DNA of 12,426 bases from Dehalococcoidales bacterium (GTDB lineage Bacteria > Chloroflexota > Dehalococcoidia > Dehalococcoidales > DAOVUZ01): positions 1-12,426 of the forward strand of contig DAOVUZ010000008.1 of assembly GCA_030632305.1 (NCBI GenBank), read 5' to 3'. The notes beneath the pieces were generated by a model. It worked only from the letters and a program-made list of their open reading frames with translations. It was not told the DNA's origin and did not search any database. The position numbers were made by a program, and so were the translations under genes. Numbering within the stretch: position 1 is the first letter of the stretch; each line of letters begins with the position of its first letter. Positions 1-7,318 of this stretch are shown in pieces.

Positions 1-36
1 CTTGATAAGGGGAAGGGGGATAAAAGGGGATAGGGT
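1..36 (+). repeat. Left-edge fragment of a G-rich dispersed intergenic repeat
   Basis: This G-rich stretch resembles the tail of the hairpin repeats at 1370-1516 and 9516-9596, which share a CTT-GA-AAG core followed by runs of G separated by short A/T spacers. Only the last part of the element would be inside the window, so its outer boundary and hairpin arms cannot be seen. The match is by eye and weaker than that between the two internal copies. It could be an unrelated purine-rich stretch. Confidence 0.4.
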
Positions 37-60
37 TAATGATAACTTCAATAGTTATAG

Positions 61-89
61 TTGAATACCTAGGTAAATTAGTGTAAAAT
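61..89 (+). promoter_or_regulatory. Candidate sigma-70-type promoter of the his operon
   Basis: TTGAAT at 61-66 and TAAAAT at 84-89 are separated by exactly 17 bases, close to the housekeeping consensus in sequence and spacing. Transcription would start near base 96, giving a leader of about 20 bases before the hisZ ATG. Such a short leader leaves no room for a T-box or leader-peptide attenuator downstream of this promoter. Seen in sequence; its use is inferred. Confidence 0.5.
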
Positions 90-94
90 TTACC
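72..94 (+). promoter_or_regulatory. Inverted repeat overlapping the his -10 box (candidate operator)
   Basis: GGTAAATT at 72-79 and AATTTACC at 87-94 are perfect inverted arms of 8 bases with a 7-base spacer. The right arm covers the end of the proposed -10 box and the left arm lies in the promoter spacer. A shorter palindrome, TACCTAGGTA (66-75), overlaps the left arm. The placement is that of a repressor operator, but no regulator gene is present to link to it. Confidence 0.35.
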
Positions 95-116
95 AGCTAG
101 TTGCCAGCGGTGTCGT

Positions 117-1358
117 ATGAAAGTTCAAAAATGTAAAGGGAGTAGAGACCTATCTCCTGGGGAGATGACAAGGTTTCGTCTCATTGAGGGGGCGTTTAGA
201 GATTGCTGTCTCAAGGGGGGGTATGAGGAGGTTAGGACGCCAACCCTTGAGTGTCTCCATCTATTCACTTCAACGGGGACACTTACCCCCAGTATGTTAG
301 GCAAGGTATATTCCTTCCTTGACTGGGATGGCTGGAGTGGGGAGAGGGTAGTATTGAGACCTGATGGCACTATCCCCGTTGCCCGGCTTTATATTGATAG
401 TATGGAAGAGAAGGAGTTAGCCAGGCTCTTTTATGTAGCTAATGTCTTTATTTTTGAGCAGACGGGGAAGGAGACGAGGGAAAGATGGCAGTGTGGGGCT
501 GAACTTATAGGAATGGGTTCCCCCCTGGCCGATGTGGAATTAATAATGCTGGCGTTGGCGGTTCTGAAAGGGTTAAATATTGGGGGCATAGAGGTGAGGC
601 TGTCACATGCTGGTGTAATAAGGGCTTTACTGGCTAAGCTTGGGCTAAGCCCTGGGGAACAGGCTATGGTATTTGACCGGATTTTGGATGGTGATGCGGA
701 GGCACTGGATGGGCTAGAGCCGGGGAGAGCTAAGCTAGGAGAGGCTCTATCCCTTTGGCTAAACCTGAAGGGGGAGTCATCCGGGTTTCTAAAGAACTTA
801 AAGACTCTATCTCCCCCGGGTTTACCTGAGCTTGAGCCCGGTCTTGATGATTTCATAAATATCGTTGAACTTCTTGAGTCTCTAGGATGCAATTACCGGA
901 TTGATATTGCCTCAGGGAGGGGCTTTGAATACTATACTGGTGTGATTTTCCAGCTCTTTTTGGGTGACGAGAAGATAGGTGGTGGGGGAAGATATGATGC
1001 CCTTATTCCGTTAATGGGTGGTAGTGATATTCCTGCCTCGGGTTTTGCCCTTTACCTTGACCGCCTGATGGAACTGGTAGCCCCGGAAGTCTTGGCTAAA
1101 CCGCCGGCGCCAAAAATTCTGATTAGGGTTGAACCAGAGGCGATAAAACAGGGCTTCAGCATTGCCAGTTGCCTTCGTGATGCCGGGTATGTGGTTGAAC
1201 TTTACCTCGGTGGTCAGGAGTCAGCTAACTTGAGGTGGACGCTTGATGTTCAAGCTAAAGCACCTCTGTTTATTTTGACCGACCAGGTTAGTCACAACAA
1301 GTTTAAATTACAAACTAGTGCTGAAGTTTTAACATTATTGAAGGAAAAGTGTAGATAA
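117..1358 (+). CDS. hisZ: ATP phosphoribosyltransferase regulatory subunit HisZ
   Basis: HisZ is a catalytically inactive relative of histidyl-tRNA synthetase that binds short-form HisG and confers activity and histidine feedback control on the first step of histidine synthesis. The class II synthetase core is clear: KGSRDL near residue 7, GYEEVRTPTLE (35-45), LRPDGTIPVARLY (80-92), QCGAELIG (125-132), the histidine-pocket motif SGRGFEYYTG (266-275) and GGGGRYDAL (288-296). The form RGFEYY, where synthetases usually have RGLDYY, and the pairing with hisG favour HisZ over HisS. At 413 residues it is longer than many HisZ proteins. Residues 332-413 look like a worn anticodon-binding-type domain (LRDAGYVVELYLGG). 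The ATG at 117 is the only reasonable start, since an in-frame stop lies at 84-86. It has no good Shine-Dalgarno, consistent with a short leader. It is the first gene of the his operon. Confidence 0.88.
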   Translation: MKVQKCKGSRDLSPGEMTRFRLIEGAFRDCCLKGGYEEVRTPTLECLHLFTSTGTLTPSMLGKVYSFLDWDGWSGERVVLRPDGTIPVARLYIDSMEEKELARLFYVANVFIFEQTGKETRERWQCGAELIGMGSPLADVELIMLALAVLKGLNIGGIEVRLSHAGVIRALLAKLGLSPGEQAMVFDRILDGDAEALDGLEPGRAKLGEALSLWLNLKGESSGFLKNLKTLSPPGLPELEPGLDDFINIVELLESLGCNYRIDIASGRGFEYYTGVIFQLFLGDEKIGGGGRYDALIPLMGGSDIPASGFALYLDRLMELVAPEVLAKPPAPKILIRVEPEAIKQGFSIASCLRDAGYVVELYLGGQESANLRWTLDVQAKAPLFILTDQVSHNKFKLQTSAEVLTLLKEKCR

Positions 1359-1369
1359 TAGAAGGGATG

Positions 1370-1516
1370 TTTTGAAGGGGTGAAGCCCCTTCAAAACCCA
1401 TACTTCCCCTCTCTCCTTTGAAGGAGAGTCTAAGAGAGGCGAAGCCTCTCTTACATAACCAATTCTCCCTCCCTTCATAAGGGAGGGAGACAAAGGGGGT
1501 GGGTTGATAAACAATC
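1370..1516 (+). repeat. Hairpin-rich intergenic repeat between hisZ and hisG
   Basis: Four perfect or near-perfect hairpins lie in a row: 1370-1380 with 1386-1396 (11-base stem, 5-base loop); CTCTCCT...AGGAGAG near 1410-1427; 1431-1440 with 1444-1453 (10-base stem, GAA loop); and 1464-1475 with 1479-1490 (12-base stem, CAT loop). None is followed by a T-run, so these are not typical intrinsic terminators. Parts of the element match the reverse complement of 9516-9596: the GAAGGGG/CCCCTTC hairpin, the CCCTCCC hairpin and the G-rich tail ending GATAAACAATC. The third hairpin (1431-1453) has no counterpart there and looks like an insertion. The tail runs into the start of hisG. Confidence 0.75.
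1492..1506 (+). promoter_or_regulatory. Ribosome-binding site and TTG start of hisG inside the repeat tail
   Basis: AAAGGGGGTGGG immediately precedes TTG at 1504-1506. This is the only start near the conserved ALPKGRL motif, which begins at residue 9. The G-run is a weak, close-spaced Shine-Dalgarno. The same G-run and following GATAAA occur in the repeat copy after guaA, so the translation signal appears to derive from the repeat. Confidence 0.5.
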
Positions 1517-2931
1517 CCATAAAGGTAGCTCTACCTAAAGGACGCCTCTCAGTCGAGACTGCTACCCAGCTCCAGAGCGCTGGCTGGGGACTGGGTGGCT
1601 ACCATGAGGGGACACGTTGTTACCGCCTCAAATCCCGAAGGTTTCCTGATCTCTTAGCCAAGGTATTTCACGAGAAGGATATACCTATTCAGGTAGCAGT
1701 GGGAAACTATGATTTGGGCATTTGTGGGCTGGATTGGATTGAAGAGCTTCTGGTTAAATACCCCAGTTCGGCTTTGGTCAAGGTAGAAAATCTGGGCTAC
1801 GGAGAGGGTAGCTTATACATGGCTGTCAGCCGGTCTGGGGGGGCAGCTGTGGTGGAGGAGATACAATCAAAGCCGGGCATTATTCGGATTGCCAGTGAGT
1901 ATCCTAACCTGGCTGAGTTCTTTGCTCTGAAACGTCGGCTGAAGCGGTTTTGTGTCTTTCCCCTGTGGGGAGCGGCTGAGGTTTATCCCCCGGAAAGTGC
2001 TGATTTGGCACTGGTCTCGGCGAGGGTAGAGGCTGAGCTTTCTAATTATGGCCTGGTGCCGGTAAGCGAAATCCTTGGTTTTAGTGCGTATCTCGTGGCT
2101 AATAAGAGTAGCTGGGAAACAAAAGACCTGAGTGAGGTGATAACTTCGCTTAATAATGAACTGCTTATTACCGAGAAGCCCCCATCTTCGGCAGGTACAG
2201 TGAGGATGCCAGAAATGGCTGGTTGTCCCTCTTCTCAGGCGGCTGAGGATATAGTCCGGTTAGCTTTACCCGATGGACATCAACAACTGCCCACTGTTCA
2301 GTTGTTGAACAGGGCTGGTATTCAGATTGATGATTACCCATCACCAGCAGGTAATCGTCGGCCAACCACTAGCCTGGCCGGGGTTATGATTAAGGTGATT
2401 AGACCTCAGGATATGCCATTACAGGTGGCTAACGGAAATTTTGATTTGGCTGTTACTGGAAAGGACTGGCTTATGGAGCATCTTTATCGGTTTCCATCGA
2501 GTCCGGTAACAGAGCTTCTGGACCTCAAATTCGGCAAGGTAAAAATAGTAGCTGTAGTAAGTAAGGGTTTATCTGTGGACGATGTCTATAGCTTGAGGCA
2601 GCTTAACGCCGGGCGATTGACACCAATTAGGGTAGCTTCAGAATATGTGAACATAGCTGATAAGTATGCTAGAGACAATCACCTTGGAATGTATAGGGCG
2701 GTTCCTACCTGGGGAGCCAGTGAAGCCTTTTTGCCTGAGGACGCTGACCTTCTGATTGAGAATACCCAAACAGGGAGGACCTTAGCCCGACATAACCTTA
2801 AGATTATTGATACTCTTTTTGAATCGACAGCTTGCCTGATTGGCAATACCAGTAGTATGTCCAGTGGCAGTAAAGGTGCGAGAATAAAGTCTGTTACTGA
2901 AATCCTGGGAGCTGCCGTGGAGGATAGCTAA
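1504..2931 (+). CDS. hisG: ATP phosphoribosyltransferase, tandem double-length HisG
   Basis: HisG joins ATP to PRPP in the committed step of histidine synthesis. Short-form HisG is about 210 residues; this protein is 475 and contains two HisG-like units, roughly 6-203 and 250-452, joined by a loose linker. Aligned blocks are GNYDLGICGLDW (67-78) with GNFDLAVTGKDW (311-322), RIASEYPN (128-135) with RVASEYVN (376-383), and PLWGAAE with PTWGASE. Unit 1 keeps the N-terminal ALPKGRL (9-15) but has lost the PRPP loop, with SARVEAEL where T-G-x-T-L should be. Unit 2 keeps TQTGRTL (421-427) but has ALPDGHQ (254-260) at the N-terminal motif. No ACT-like regulatory domain follows, consistent with dependence on HisZ. 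The start is TTG. The stop is one base before hisD. Confidence 0.85.
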   Translation: MINNPIKVALPKGRLSVETATQLQSAGWGLGGYHEGTRCYRLKSRRFPDLLAKVFHEKDIPIQVAVGNYDLGICGLDWIEELLVKYPSSALVKVENLGYGEGSLYMAVSRSGGAAVVEEIQSKPGIIRIASEYPNLAEFFALKRRLKRFCVFPLWGAAEVYPPESADLALVSARVEAELSNYGLVPVSEILGFSAYLVANKSSWETKDLSEVITSLNNELLITEKPPSSAGTVRMPEMAGCPSSQAAEDIVRLALPDGHQQLPTVQLLNRAGIQIDDYPSPAGNRRPTTSLAGVMIKVIRPQDMPLQVANGNFDLAVTGKDWLMEHLYRFPSSPVTELLDLKFGKVKIVAVVSKGLSVDDVYSLRQLNAGRLTPIRVASEYVNIADKYARDNHLGMYRAVPTWGASEAFLPEDADLLIENTQTGRTLARHNLKIIDTLFESTACLIGNTSSMSSGSKGARIKSVTEILGAAVEDS

Positions 2932-2935
2932 GTTG
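2919..2935 (+). promoter_or_regulatory. Shine-Dalgarno and TTG start of hisD
   Basis: GGAGG at 2919-2923 lies inside the last codons of hisG, nine bases before TTG at 2933-2935. The strong site supports the TTG start and suggests translational coupling, because the hisG stop codon (2929-2931) sits between the two. Confidence 0.65.
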
Positions 2936-4213
2936 AAAATTATTGAAGATTTTCAGGTAGCGAAATCCGCCTTATCCAGGCAAGCCACCTTTGAGTTTTA
3001 TGGGAGTGACCTTGAGTCGGCGGTCAGGAAAATTGTTGATGAGGTGCGTAATAGAGGGGATGCCGCTCTTCTTGATTATACCTTGAAGTTTGATGGAATA
3101 AAGCTTACCTGCCTTGAAATAAGTAAGCAGCAGATAACCGGTGCTTATCAGGAGGTAGATAAGGAGCTTGTGTCAGCACTGAAGCTGGCAGCAGAGCGAA
3201 TATACTCCTTTCACTTTGCCCAGAGAGATAATATTTGGGGTAAGGTGGTTGGACAAAACTTGGGTCAGCTGGTACGCCCGCTGGAGCGTGTTGGTGTTTA
3301 TGTTCCCGGTGGTACCGCTTGCTATCCATCAACGGTGCTGATGACGGCTATACCAGCCAGGGTTGCCGGGGTCGGGGAAATTATTCTGGTTACACCACCA
3401 GGGTCAAATGGGACAGTTCCGGCGCCGACACTGGTAGCAGCTGCTGTTGCCGGGGTTGACCGCGTTTTTTGTGTCGGCGGTGCCCAGGCAATTGCTGCCT
3501 TAGCCTTTGGCACTGAGTCTGTCCCCAGGGTGGACAAGATTTGTGGCCCAGGTAATATCTTTGTTACTTTGGCTAAGAAGATGGTTTACGGAGTAGTTGA
3601 TATTGACGGACTCCAGGGACCAAGCGAGGTATTAATTATTGCCGATGAGACCGCTAACCCGAAGTATTGTGCTGCCGACCTTTTAGCCCAGGCGGAGCAT
3701 GACCCCCTGGCCTCGGCTATTTTGATAACCACTTCGCGGCAGTTGGCTGACGAAGTTAACCGGGAAGTGGAGCGGCAACTGGGTAGTTTGCCCCGTCAAG
3801 CTATTGCCGCCGAATCTTTGGAGACTAGGGGGATAATAGCCGTGGTATCGGGTATGGATGAGGCTATAGAACTGGCTAACCTTTATGCCCCGGAACACCT
3901 TTGCCTGATGGTAGATAGCGCTGCTTCATATATTGACAAAATCTCTAATGCCGGGTGTATAGTCGTCGGTAATAAGTCAACCGTGGTTCTGGGCGATTAT
4001 GTGGCAGGACCGAGCCATGTTTTACCTACCGGGGGAACTGCCCGCTTTAGCTCGCCCCTTAATGTAGGTGACTTTATTAAATTGATAAATCTGGTTACCG
4101 TAGGTGAAGCTAGCCTGAAACAACTAGCTGAAGCCGCATCAACCATAGCCAGGGCTGAGGGGTTTGAGGCTCATGCCCGGGCAGTGGAAAAACGGCTGGA
4201 GACATCGGATTAA
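2933..4213 (+). CDS. hisD: Histidinol dehydrogenase
   Basis: HisD carries out the last two steps of histidine synthesis, oxidising L-histidinol through the aldehyde to L-histidine with two NAD+ and a bound zinc. The length, 426 residues, is normal. Visible motifs are VGVYVPGGTACYPST (120-134), VGGAQAIAALA (181-191), CGPGN (204-208), GPSEVLIIADE (229-239), QAEHD with zinc-ligand candidates Q253 and H256, PEHL with catalytic pair E321-H322, GDYVAGPSHVLPTGG (354-368) including ligand candidate D355, and a C-terminal H414 in FEAHARAVEKR. The residue before GPSE is Q where A is commonest, a tolerated variation. It follows hisG by one base and precedes hisC by 12 bases, so these genes are surely co-transcribed. 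Confidence 0.95.
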   Translation: MKIIEDFQVAKSALSRQATFEFYGSDLESAVRKIVDEVRNRGDAALLDYTLKFDGIKLTCLEISKQQITGAYQEVDKELVSALKLAAERIYSFHFAQRDNIWGKVVGQNLGQLVRPLERVGVYVPGGTACYPSTVLMTAIPARVAGVGEIILVTPPGSNGTVPAPTLVAAAVAGVDRVFCVGGAQAIAALAFGTESVPRVDKICGPGNIFVTLAKKMVYGVVDIDGLQGPSEVLIIADETANPKYCAADLLAQAEHDPLASAILITTSRQLADEVNREVERQLGSLPRQAIAAESLETRGIIAVVSGMDEAIELANLYAPEHLCLMVDSAASYIDKISNAGCIVVGNKSTVVLGDYVAGPSHVLPTGGTARFSSPLNVGDFIKLINLVTVGEASLKQLAEAASTIARAEGFEAHARAVEKRLETSD

Positions 4214-4225
4214 GAGGGTACTCTT

Positions 4226-5320
4226 ATGACTTCTGAAGGCATAGATAGACTAATACGACCTGACCTGGTTACTTTTAGTGGCTATTCTGCCAGCACGTCT
4301 CCGGAGACATTAAAGGGGAAGGTTGAGGTTCCGGTAGAAAGTATTATCAAGCTGGATGCTAATGAAAATCCCTATGGCTGTTCGCCAAGAGTGAACAAGG
4401 CTCTTGCCGCCTGTTCTTATCTCAATATCTATCCTGACGATGGGCAAACAAGGCTCAGGAAGCTACTGGGGGAATATACCGGTATTGATGCCAGGCACAT
4501 CGTGGCTGGTGGCGGCAGCAATCAGCTAATAGACCTTGTTTTACGCCTGTTTATTACTGAGGGTGACGAGGTGATAAATTGCGTTCCTACCTTTGGTATA
4601 TACAGTTTCAGCACTGTGCTGTGCGGCGGTGCTTTGGTTGAGGTGCCCAGAGATGAAAACTTTGCTGCTAATGTGGGTGCCGTAAAAGCCGCCATAAATA
4701 AAAAAACGAAGATGGTATTTCTGGCTAACCCTAACAGCCCTACCGGGAATACAACTTCTCAAAAAGATATACTGGAGATATTGGACACTGGAGTGCCGGT
4801 ATTGGTTGATGAAGCCTACTATGAGTTCAGTGGGGAAACAGTTGCCCCGTTGCTTAGCCAGTATGAGAACCTGATGGTGCTGAGGACATTCAGTAAGTGG
4901 GCGGGGCTGGCTGGTTTGAGGGTCGGCTACGGTCTTTTTCCGCCTGAAATCGCTGATTATTTATTGAGAACCAAGATACCGTATAATGTAAATGTTGCTG
5001 CTCTGGTTGCTGTGGAGGAATCGCTAAAGGATCTGGATTATTTGCTGGGCAGGGTAAAGGCTATCGTTGCCGAAAGGGAAAGGCTCTTTGGTGAGTTAAA
5101 GAAGTTGAAATTCTTAAGACCTTTTCCGTCACAGGCTAATTTTATTTTTTGCTCGGTGCTAAATGGCAAGGCAAGTGAAATCCAGCAAAAACTGCGGAAT
5201 AAGGGGATACTGGTTCGTTACTTTGCCGAGCCACTTTTGAGAGATTCTATCCGCATTAGCGTGGGTAAACCAGAACATACCGATGCCTTAATCAAAGCAC
5301 TCCAAGAAATAGGAGGGTAG
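4226..5320 (+). CDS. hisC: Histidinol-phosphate aminotransferase
   Basis: HisC is a PLP enzyme that transaminates imidazole acetol phosphate with glutamate to histidinol phosphate. The 364-residue protein is a typical fold-type I aminotransferase: LDANENPYG (43-51), AGGGSNQLIDL (94-104), NPNSPTG (169-175), DEAYYEF (195-201), the PLP lysine K224 in RTFSKWAGLAGLRVGYG, and the substrate-phosphate arginine region IRISVG (342-347). The LDANENPYG start and the his-operon setting favour HisC over related aromatic or cobalamin-pathway aminotransferases. The ATG at 4226 has AGAGGG seven bases upstream. The gene ends four bases before hisB. Confidence 0.94.
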   Translation: MTSEGIDRLIRPDLVTFSGYSASTSPETLKGKVEVPVESIIKLDANENPYGCSPRVNKALAACSYLNIYPDDGQTRLRKLLGEYTGIDARHIVAGGGSNQLIDLVLRLFITEGDEVINCVPTFGIYSFSTVLCGGALVEVPRDENFAANVGAVKAAINKKTKMVFLANPNSPTGNTTSQKDILEILDTGVPVLVDEAYYEFSGETVAPLLSQYENLMVLRTFSKWAGLAGLRVGYGLFPPEIADYLLRTKIPYNVNVAALVAVEESLKDLDYLLGRVKAIVAERERLFGELKKLKFLRPFPSQANFIFCSVLNGKASEIQQKLRNKGILVRYFAEPLLRDSIRISVGKPEHTDALIKALQEIGG

Positions 5321-5324
5321 ATAA

Positions 5325-5903
5325 GTGGCTAACAGAATTTCTATTATCAAGCGGGAGACCAAAGAAACAAATATCAGCCTGGAGCTTAATGTTGATGGTA
5401 GTGGCAAGTATGAGATAGAGACCGGACTCAAGATGTTTGACCATCTGCTGGCTCAACTTGCCTACCACGGCGTATTTGACATAAAAATTTCAGCGACAGG
5501 GAATGACCAGCATCATCTGATAGAAGATGTTGCCATTTGTCTGGGTAAAGCCCTGGGTGAAGCCCTGGGGGAGAAGCGAGGCATTGTCAGGATGGCTGAT
5601 GCTGCCGTGCCTATGGATGATGCTTTAGCTATGGTGGTAGTGGACATCGGTGGGCGGGGATACACCGTATTAGAGCTACCGTTTACTGATAATGATATGG
5701 CTGGATTTCCTTCCGACCTTATCCGCCACTTCCTCGAGTCTTTTGCTATTGAAGCTAGGCTCAACCTCCATGCCAAGATTGTTTATGGCACCAATGACCA
5801 TCACAAGGCAGAAGCCCTGTTCAAAGCCTTGGGCAGAGCTCTGGATACCGCCACCAGAATTGATAAGCGCATTGCTGGCGAGCTCCCCAGCACCAAGGAT
5901 TGA
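5325..5903 (+). CDS. hisB: Imidazoleglycerol-phosphate dehydratase
   Basis: HisB dehydrates imidazole glycerol phosphate to imidazole acetol phosphate, using a di-manganese site formed between subunits. The 192-residue protein is the monofunctional form without the histidinol-phosphatase domain found in enterobacteria. The metal-binding histidine clusters are present: FDHLLAQLAYHG (39-49), HHLIEDVAICLG (63-74) and NDHHKAEALFKALGRAL (157-173), along with PMDDALAM (96-103) and RHFLESFA (134-141). GTG at 5325 is preceded by GGAGGG at 5312-5317, a strong site with a seven-base gap. It is the last gene of the cluster: hisH, hisA, hisF and hisI do not follow. Downstream are 65 bases, with no convincing terminator, before the end of the oppositely oriented purB. 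Confidence 0.95.
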   Translation: MANRISIIKRETKETNISLELNVDGSGKYEIETGLKMFDHLLAQLAYHGVFDIKISATGNDQHHLIEDVAICLGKALGEALGEKRGIVRMADAAVPMDDALAMVVVDIGGRGYTVLELPFTDNDMAGFPSDLIRHFLESFAIEARLNLHAKIVYGTNDHHKAEALFKALGRALDTATRIDKRIAGELPSTKD

Positions 5904-5968
5904 TTTAGGGGAAGGGTTACTTTTGGAGGGGATTTTGCTCCTTTAATCTATCCTCTTGATGACTCAGC

Positions 5969-7318
5969 TTATATTGCTCTGGGGGCTAGGTCGGTAGGTT
6001 TAGCTGTACCTCTTTTCCATTGGGCTGGGGTTAAGCCCACTCGTTTAAAAATCTCATCTATATAACGCAGGTAATATTGCGTGTCAAAGAGTGGCTCAAG
6101 CTCTCTTGGTGGCAGGGTGGCAGTAACCTCAGGGTCAGCCTTCAGCAGGCTGAGGAAGTTTTTATTCCCCTTCCATGCCTTCATCGCATTACGCTGCATC
6201 AGTTCATACGCTTTTTGCCGGGAGAGTCCCTTATCTATAAGAGCCAGCATTACCCGCTGGGAGAAAATTAGCCCTTTGGTAAGCTCTATATTCTTTTTCA
6301 TCCTCTGTGGGTAAACTTGCAACCCTCCCATTACCGAGGTGAAAATGGAAAGGGAGTAATCCACTAGGAAGCATGAATCGGGCAGGATAATGCGCTCGGT
6401 AGAGGAATGGCTGATGTCACGCTCATGCCACAGGGCAATATTTTCCATTGAGGTTAGGGCATAGCCCCTGACCAATCGGGCTAAACCACATACCCGTTCG
6501 CAAAGCTCGGGATTTCGTTTATGGGGCATAGCTGAAGAGCCAGTCTGTCCGGCTCCAAAGGGTTCTTCTGCTTCCCGGGTCTCAGTTCGCTGCAACCCCC
6601 TAATTTCGGTAGCGAATTTTTCCAGAGAGCTTGAGATTATAGCCAGGGTGGTAACAAATTGAGCGTGACGGTCACGTTGCAAAATCTGGCTTGATACTGG
6701 GGCGGGGGTAAGCCCTAATTTGGCACAGGCTTTTTCTTCAACCTCGGGAGATAGAGTAGCATAGGTGCCTACTGCTCCTGAAATCTTACCCACAGCGATT
6801 GTCTTTTTGGCTTCGGCGAGCCGTAGCATGTTGCGTCTCATCTCCTGAGTCCATAGCGCCAACTTTAGCCCGAAGGAAATCGGTTCGGCATGAACACCGT
6901 GAGTGCGACCCATCATAGCTGTATATTTGTGTTTTATTGCCATTTCGGCTAATACTGAGATGAGTTCTTTCATATCCTGACTTAGTAGCTCGGCAGACTC
7001 GACCAGTTGCAAGCTGAGGGCGGTATCTATTACATCGGATGAGGTAAGACCAAGGTGAATAAAACGAGATTCATCACCCACGCTCTCGGATACAGAACCA
7101 AGGAAGGCAGTCATATCGTGGTGGGTTTCTTTGAGAATCTCCTCCATGCGCTTAATATTAACTCGGGCTAGCTTTATCTTGGGCACAGCTTCCCTGGGGA
7201 TGACGCCTAGCTTAGCCCACGCCTCACAAACAGCAATCTCTACCTTGAGCCACTTGTCAAACTTGGTCTCATCGGACCAGATTTTCTTCATTTGAGGTCG
7301 GGAATAGCGCTCAATCAT
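5969..7318 (-). CDS. purB: Adenylosuccinate lyase
   Basis: PurB removes fumarate from SAICAR in the purine pathway and from adenylosuccinate on the way to AMP. The 449-residue protein belongs to the fumarase/aspartase superfamily. Motifs are THHDMTAFL (65-73), LTSSDVIDTA (91-100), MMGRTHGVHAEP (135-146) with catalytic-base histidine H140, and the flexible signature loop SSAMPHKRNPE (261-271) that holds the catalytic serine. The C-terminal tail after about residue 425 (RVGLTPAQWKRG) is a modest extension. The ATG at 7318 overlaps the purE stop in an ATGA arrangement (7315-7318), with AAGGAGA about eight bases upstream, so translational coupling is likely. It is the last gene of the minus-strand purine operon. 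Confidence 0.95.
   Translation of the reverse strand: MIERYSRPQMKKIWSDETKFDKWLKVEIAVCEAWAKLGVIPREAVPKIKLARVNIKRMEEILKETHHDMTAFLGSVSESVGDESRFIHLGLTSSDVIDTALSLQLVESAELLSQDMKELISVLAEMAIKHKYTAMMGRTHGVHAEPISFGLKLALWTQEMRRNMLRLAEAKKTIAVGKISGAVGTYATLSPEVEEKACAKLGLTPAPVSSQILQRDRHAQFVTTLAIISSSLEKFATEIRGLQRTETREAEEPFGAGQTGSSAMPHKRNPELCERVCGLARLVRGYALTSMENIALWHERDISHSSTERIILPDSCFLVDYSLSIFTSVMGGLQVYPQRMKKNIELTKGLIFSQRVMLALIDKGLSRQKAYELMQRNAMKAWKGNKNFLSLLKADPEVTATLPPRELEPLFDTQYYLRYIDEIFKRVGLTPAQWKRGTAKPTDLAPRAI

Noticed and set aside
117..1358. Calling the first gene histidyl-tRNA synthetase (hisS).
   Set aside because: The RGFEYY pocket and the QCGAELIG motif fit HisZ better, and it directly precedes hisG with no separate regulatory domain in HisG.
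1464..1490. The 12-base-stem hairpin as an intrinsic terminator separating hisZ from hisG.
   Set aside because: No T-run follows on either strand, and hisZ and hisG products work together. It is better explained as part of the repeat.
1335..1520. A 61-codon minus-strand open frame across the hisZ-hisG gap.
   Set aside because: It is built almost entirely from the hairpin repeat and the ends of two real genes, with a low-complexity S/P/L-rich product and no ribosome-binding site.
5692..5946. A plus-strand frame overlapping the 3' half of hisB.
   Set aside because: It is the +1 shadow of hisB: the hisB frame holds all metal-binding histidine motifs and this one holds none.
5904..5968. A bidirectional terminator between hisB and purB.
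   Set aside because: Only a weak GGAG/CTCC pairing (around 5922-5940) is visible, with no strong stem and T-run.
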